A stretch of 64,000 nt of DNA, from assembly GCA_001801685.1 (NCBI GenBank), contig MGYJ01000002.1:38216-102215 (forward strand), read 5' to 3'. Numbering within the stretch: the stretch's first letter is position 1; the number at the start of each line of letters is the position of its first letter. Origin of the DNA: Gammaproteobacteria bacterium RIFCSPHIGHO2_12_FULL_63_22 (GTDB lineage Bacteria; Pseudomonadota; Gammaproteobacteria; Xanthomonadales; Xanthomonadaceae). The position numbers were made by a program, and so were the translations under genes. Below are positions 61,523-64,000 of the stretch, in pieces. Under the pieces are notes generated by a model, which had not been told where the DNA came from, did not search any database, and saw nothing but the letters and a program-made list of their open reading frames with translations.

Positions 61523-62436
61523 AATTCTGGCTGGCGCGCATCGGTGAGGCCCTGCTGACACTGTGGTTGTTGGCGACGCTGTGCTTCTTCCTGCTGCGCG
61601 CGGCGCCGGGCGGTCCGTTCGATTCGGAGAAATCCGCGCCGCCGGAAGTGCAGGCCGCCATCGAGGCGCAATACCACTTCGACCAGCCGCTGCTTTCGCA
61701 GTACGGGCATTGGCTGGGTGACGTGGTGCGCGGGAAATTGGGCCCGTCCTTCCAGTATCCCGATTACAGCGTCAACGAACTGATCGCCGCGAGTCTCCCG
61801 GTGTCGCTTCTCAACGGCGGCCTCGCCCTGCTGCTGGCTTTGCTGATCGGCCTGCCCCTGGGTGTGTGGGCGGCGCTGCATTCGGGTAGCTGGACCGATC
61901 GCGTGCTGATGCTGGGTGCGAGCATGGGCCTGGCCATGCCGAAGTTCGTGGTGGCGCCGTTGTTGATCCTGTTGTTCGCGGTCACCCTGCAGTGGCTGCC
62001 GGCCGGCGGCTGGGATGGCAGCTGGCGCAGCGTGATCCTCCCTGTCATCGCGCTGTCGCTGCCCAACCTCGCCTACTGCGCCCGACTCACTCGGGCCAGC
62101 CTGCTGGAAGTGCTGGGGGCGGATTACCTGCAGGCCGCGCGTGGCCGTGGATTGTCGGAGTCGCGGCTTTTGTTCGCACATGCACTGCGCCCCGGATTGC
62201 TGCCGGTCGTAGCCTGGTTGTCGCCCGCGTTGATCAACGTGGTGAGTGGTTCCGCCGTGGTCGAGCAGGTATTCGGCATTCCCGGCGTCGGCCGCTACTT
62301 CGTGCAGGGCGCACTCAATCGCGATTACACCCTGGTGCTCGGCGTGGTGCTGGTGATCGGCGCGGCCATCGTGGTGATCAACGCGCTCGTGGACTGGCTC
62401 CGGTCGGCCATGGATCCGCGCCTGCGCGACGCCTGA
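61519..62436 (+). CDS. Oligopeptide ABC transporter permease (OppB-like)
   Basis: Inner-membrane permease of 305 residues with six hydrophobic segments and the EAA loop (TRASLLEVLGADYLQAARGRGLSESRLLFAHALRP). The N-terminal RIGEALLTLWLLATLCFFLLRAAPGGPFDSE and the VEQVFGIPGVGRYFVQGALNRDY end are OppB features. It needs an OppC partner and ATPases for activity; none is coded in the next 1.5 kb, so these must be elsewhere or the system is incomplete. Confidence 0.93.
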   Translation: MKFWLARIGEALLTLWLLATLCFFLLRAAPGGPFDSEKSAPPEVQAAIEAQYHFDQPLLSQYGHWLGDVVRGKLGPSFQYPDYSVNELIAASLPVSLLNGGLALLLALLIGLPLGVWAALHSGSWTDRVLMLGASMGLAMPKFVVAPLLILLFAVTLQWLPAGGWDGSWRSVILPVIALSLPNLAYCARLTRASLLEVLGADYLQAARGRGLSESRLLFAHALRPGLLPVVAWLSPALINVVSGSAVVEQVFGIPGVGRYFVQGALNRDYTLVLGVVLVIGAAIVVINALVDWLRSAMDPRLRDA

Positions 62437-62482
62437 CCGACACTGGAGTAGGATTGTGCATGAGCGCCAGGGGGACAGGCCG

Positions 62483-62800
62483 ATGAAGCTGCCGTCACGA
62501 ATTCTCATGTCCTTTTCGGTTGGCATGGCGCACTACGCGCTGACGCTGTTTCTCGGACCGCGCCTGGTTTGCGCTTTCGGCGGCGAGTGCATTGACCCGA
62601 TGTCGGGTCAACTCGTGGCGAACAACATTTTCAACTTTCCCCTGTCGGCTGCGCAAACCGCCCTGGTGCCGGTATTCTCGGGAGAATCATTTCCCTTGAA
62701 CGCCGCGATCAACTCACTCGCGTTTGCAGCACTGGTTTGGGCAGTGCTCTTCGTGGTCGCGCGTTTGCGCGCGAAGGCCAAGCCGTCCGTGGACTCGTGA
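62483..62800 (+). CDS. Small hypothetical membrane protein
   Basis: A 105-residue protein with two to three hydrophobic segments (about 8-30 and 78-98) and a central soluble loop with two cysteines (LVCAFGGECIDPM). Unrecognised. The ATG at 62483 has GGGGACAGG upstream; a GTG nine codons earlier is possible. The stop and the GNAT start overlap as TGATG. Nothing ties it to peptide transport except position. Confidence 0.65.
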   Translation: MKLPSRILMSFSVGMAHYALTLFLGPRLVCAFGGECIDPMSGQLVANNIFNFPLSAAQTALVPVFSGESFPLNAAINSLAFAALVWAVLFVVARLRAKAKPSVDS

Positions 62801-63303
62801 TGCCCGGGGTGACGCCGCTGAAAATCCGTGACACTGCCGAGGCCGACTTCGAAAGCATCCTCGGGTTGAACGATGCCGAGGTGCAGCAGACCAGCGCCAT
62901 GGATATGGACAGGTTGCGCGCGCTTCACCGACTGGCCGGCTACCACAAGGTCGCCGACCTTGGCGGACAAGTCGCAGGCTTCCTGCTGGCGATTCCGTCC
63001 GGCGCGGCCTATTCGAACGACAATTTCTCGTGGTTCACCGCGAACGCGAAAACGTTTCTATACGTCGACCGTATCGTCGTCGGCACTGAATTCGCGGGAC
63101 TGAAGATTGGCAGCAGCCTTTACGAAGACCTGTTCACTTTTGCGCGGTCCCAGGGCATCACCTTGATCACCTGCGAGTACAACATCGAACCACCCAACCC
63201 CGCGTCCCGGGCCTTCCACGACAAGTTCGGATTTCGCGAGCTTGGAACACAGTGGGTGGCCGGCGGCAGCAAGCGGGTTTCGTTGCAGGCCGCCACGATC
63301 TAG
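62800..63303 (+). CDS. GNAT-family acetyltransferase
   Basis: Cytoplasmic N-acetyltransferase of 167 residues. The pattern KIRDTAEADFESILGLNDAEVQQTSAM, LYVDRIVVGTEFAGLKIGSSLYEDL (acetyl-CoA loop with (R/Q)xxGxG/A, here GLKIG) and NPASRAFHDKFGFRELG is that of GNAT enzymes. The substrate is not predictable. The ATG at 62800 shares a base with the previous stop (TGATG), which suggests translational coupling with the small membrane protein. Confidence 0.87.
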   Translation: MPGVTPLKIRDTAEADFESILGLNDAEVQQTSAMDMDRLRALHRLAGYHKVADLGGQVAGFLLAIPSGAAYSNDNFSWFTANAKTFLYVDRIVVGTEFAGLKIGSSLYEDLFTFARSQGITLITCEYNIEPPNPASRAFHDKFGFRELGTQWVAGGSKRVSLQAATI

Positions 63304-63342
63304 ACTGGCGGACAACTGTAGAAAGCACTCCAAGGAATCCGT

Positions 63343-63819
63343 ATGAAACTCGCGCCCATCGCCCTGTTGCTGGCTTCACTCGCTTTCGCCGGCCCGGTCT
63401 TCGCGGATGACGCCGGCAAGGAAGAAGCCGCAAAATTGCTCGATGTTCTCGACATGCAGGCAACCATGGACCAGGCCGTCGTGATGTCCTTGGACAGCCA
63501 GCTGAAGGCCAATCCGCAGCTCGTGCCCTACAAGGAAGTAATGCTGGGCTTCCTGCGCAAGCACATGAGTTACGAGTCGTTGAAGCCGGAATTGGTCGAA
63601 CTGTATGCGAGTGAATTCACTGCCGCCGAATTGAAGACGGCGCGGGCGTTCTACTCATCCGACACCGGCAAGAAGTTCATCGCCAGCATGCCGCGGATGA
63701 TGACGCTGGGCGCGGAGATCGGCAGCAAGCAGGTCGAGAAGCATCTGCCGGAGCTGCAGGCGCTGATGGAAAGCGAGGCCGCACGCATTCAGCAATCGCA
63801 GCCGGCGCCGACGCCCTGA
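63343..63819 (+). CDS. DUF2059 exported protein
   Basis: Periplasmic helical protein of 158 residues in the DUF2059 family: signal peptide about 1-21 (GPVFADD), then KLLDVLDMQATMDQAV, LRKHMSYESLKPELVELYASEFTAAELKTARAFYSSDTGKKFI in sections, typical of these small proteins of unknown function. The ATG is preceded by AAGGAA. A GC-rich inverted repeat (GGGGC/GCCCC, about 63830-63844) without T-run lies after the stop, in the spacer with convergent engB. Confidence 0.87.
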   Translation: MKLAPIALLLASLAFAGPVFADDAGKEEAAKLLDVLDMQATMDQAVVMSLDSQLKANPQLVPYKEVMLGFLRKHMSYESLKPELVELYASEFTAAELKTARAFYSSDTGKKFIASMPRMMTLGAEIGSKQVEKHLPELQALMESEAARIQQSQPAPTP

Positions 63820-63876
63820 TTTGGGCGCGGGGGCTCGACGCCCCGACAAATGATTAAACGCTGCGCGCCGCCTCGA

Positions 63877-64000
63877 TCAGCCGTTCAGCCACTTGGTGAC
63901 GACAGCGCGCGCCTCATCGATGCCGAGCTTGGTCTCGCTGGAAAACAACTGCACGCTGGCGATCGACCCGAGGTCCTTGCGCACCGCCAGCAACGTATTG
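63877..64000 (-). CDS. engB: Ribosome biogenesis GTP-binding protein EngB (YihA/YsxC), 3' end
   Basis: Partial at the window edge: only the last 40 or so codons are visible. The minus-strand frame reads NTLLAVRKDLGS..., VQLFSSETKLGIDEARAVV and ends TKWLNG before the TGA at 63877-63879. The VQ(L/T)FSS-K-GIDEAR pattern, with the final W, is the conserved C-terminus of EngB, the essential GTPase of large-subunit assembly. The body of the gene lies beyond the window. Confidence 0.8.
   Translation of the reverse strand, partial: NTLLAVRKDLGSIASVQLFSSETKLGIDEARAVVTKWLNG

Overview
The window looks like chromosome from a GC-rich, Gram-negative gammaproteobacterium, most likely of the Xanthomonadales (Lysobacteraceae/Rhodanobacteraceae type). 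The reasons are the adjacent fabA-fabB pair, the Mla-type lipid transport operon, the large TonB-dependent receptor, the three-part Grx4/HesB-like/rhodanese protein, and very GC-biased third codon positions that open long spurious antisense frames. The taxonomic call is inference. I saw no rRNA, tRNA, CRISPR, prophage or transposase gene.

Layout. 1-5 kb: housekeeping (pssA, a DUF4124 protein, proS, fabA-fabB). 5-11 kb: a ThrE-like exporter, then an overlapping operon of a DMT transporter with an MCE/Mla-like phospholipid ABC system (STAS-permease, ATPase, MCE protein, lipoprotein). 11-20 kb: AlkB-like dioxygenase, ETF-ubiquinone oxidoreductase, a TonB-C-like protein, the Grx4 fusion, a small lipoprotein, a 510-bp gene-free stretch with two inverted copies of a strongly palindromic repeat, AMP nucleosidase, and a pair of secreted amidohydrolases of which the second lacks the metal-binding HxH. 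20-25.6 kb: a LuxR-type regulator divergent from a large exported protein, an M11-type secreted metalloprotease and small proteins of unknown function.

25.6-42.9 kb (all minus strand): a CoA-transferase; a coupled set of GH127-like glycosidase, TIM-barrel/FGE-domain fusion, ribokinase and exported serine hydrolase; a TonB-dependent receptor; a LysR regulator; an SSS symporter with a large periplasmic domain coupled to a CitE-like lyase; and ppc. This reads as an import and breakdown route for an unidentified, possibly furanosidic, compound.

42.9-50.4 kb: a plus-strand arsenic operon (arsR-arsI-arsC-aqpS) followed after 24 bp by a GT4 glycosyltransferase resembling diacylglycerol glucosyltransferases. 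Facing it are a PlcP-like metallophosphoesterase and an OlsF-like two-domain acyltransferase. The OlsF-like gene diverges from a phosphate-binding-protein/OmpA gene across a spacer with two back-to-back Pho-box-like sequences. Together these look like a phosphate-limitation lipid-remodelling locus next to arsenic detoxification; I regard this as the most interesting system here.

50.4-64 kb: a LytTR/LytS-type two-component pair, DUF2306-like membrane proteins, a frameshifted LprI-like gene, a YIP1-MacA-ATPase-permease export operon, plant-type gshA, an OppA/OppB pair without OppC/D/F, a GNAT acetyltransferase, a DUF2059 protein and the 3' end of engB.
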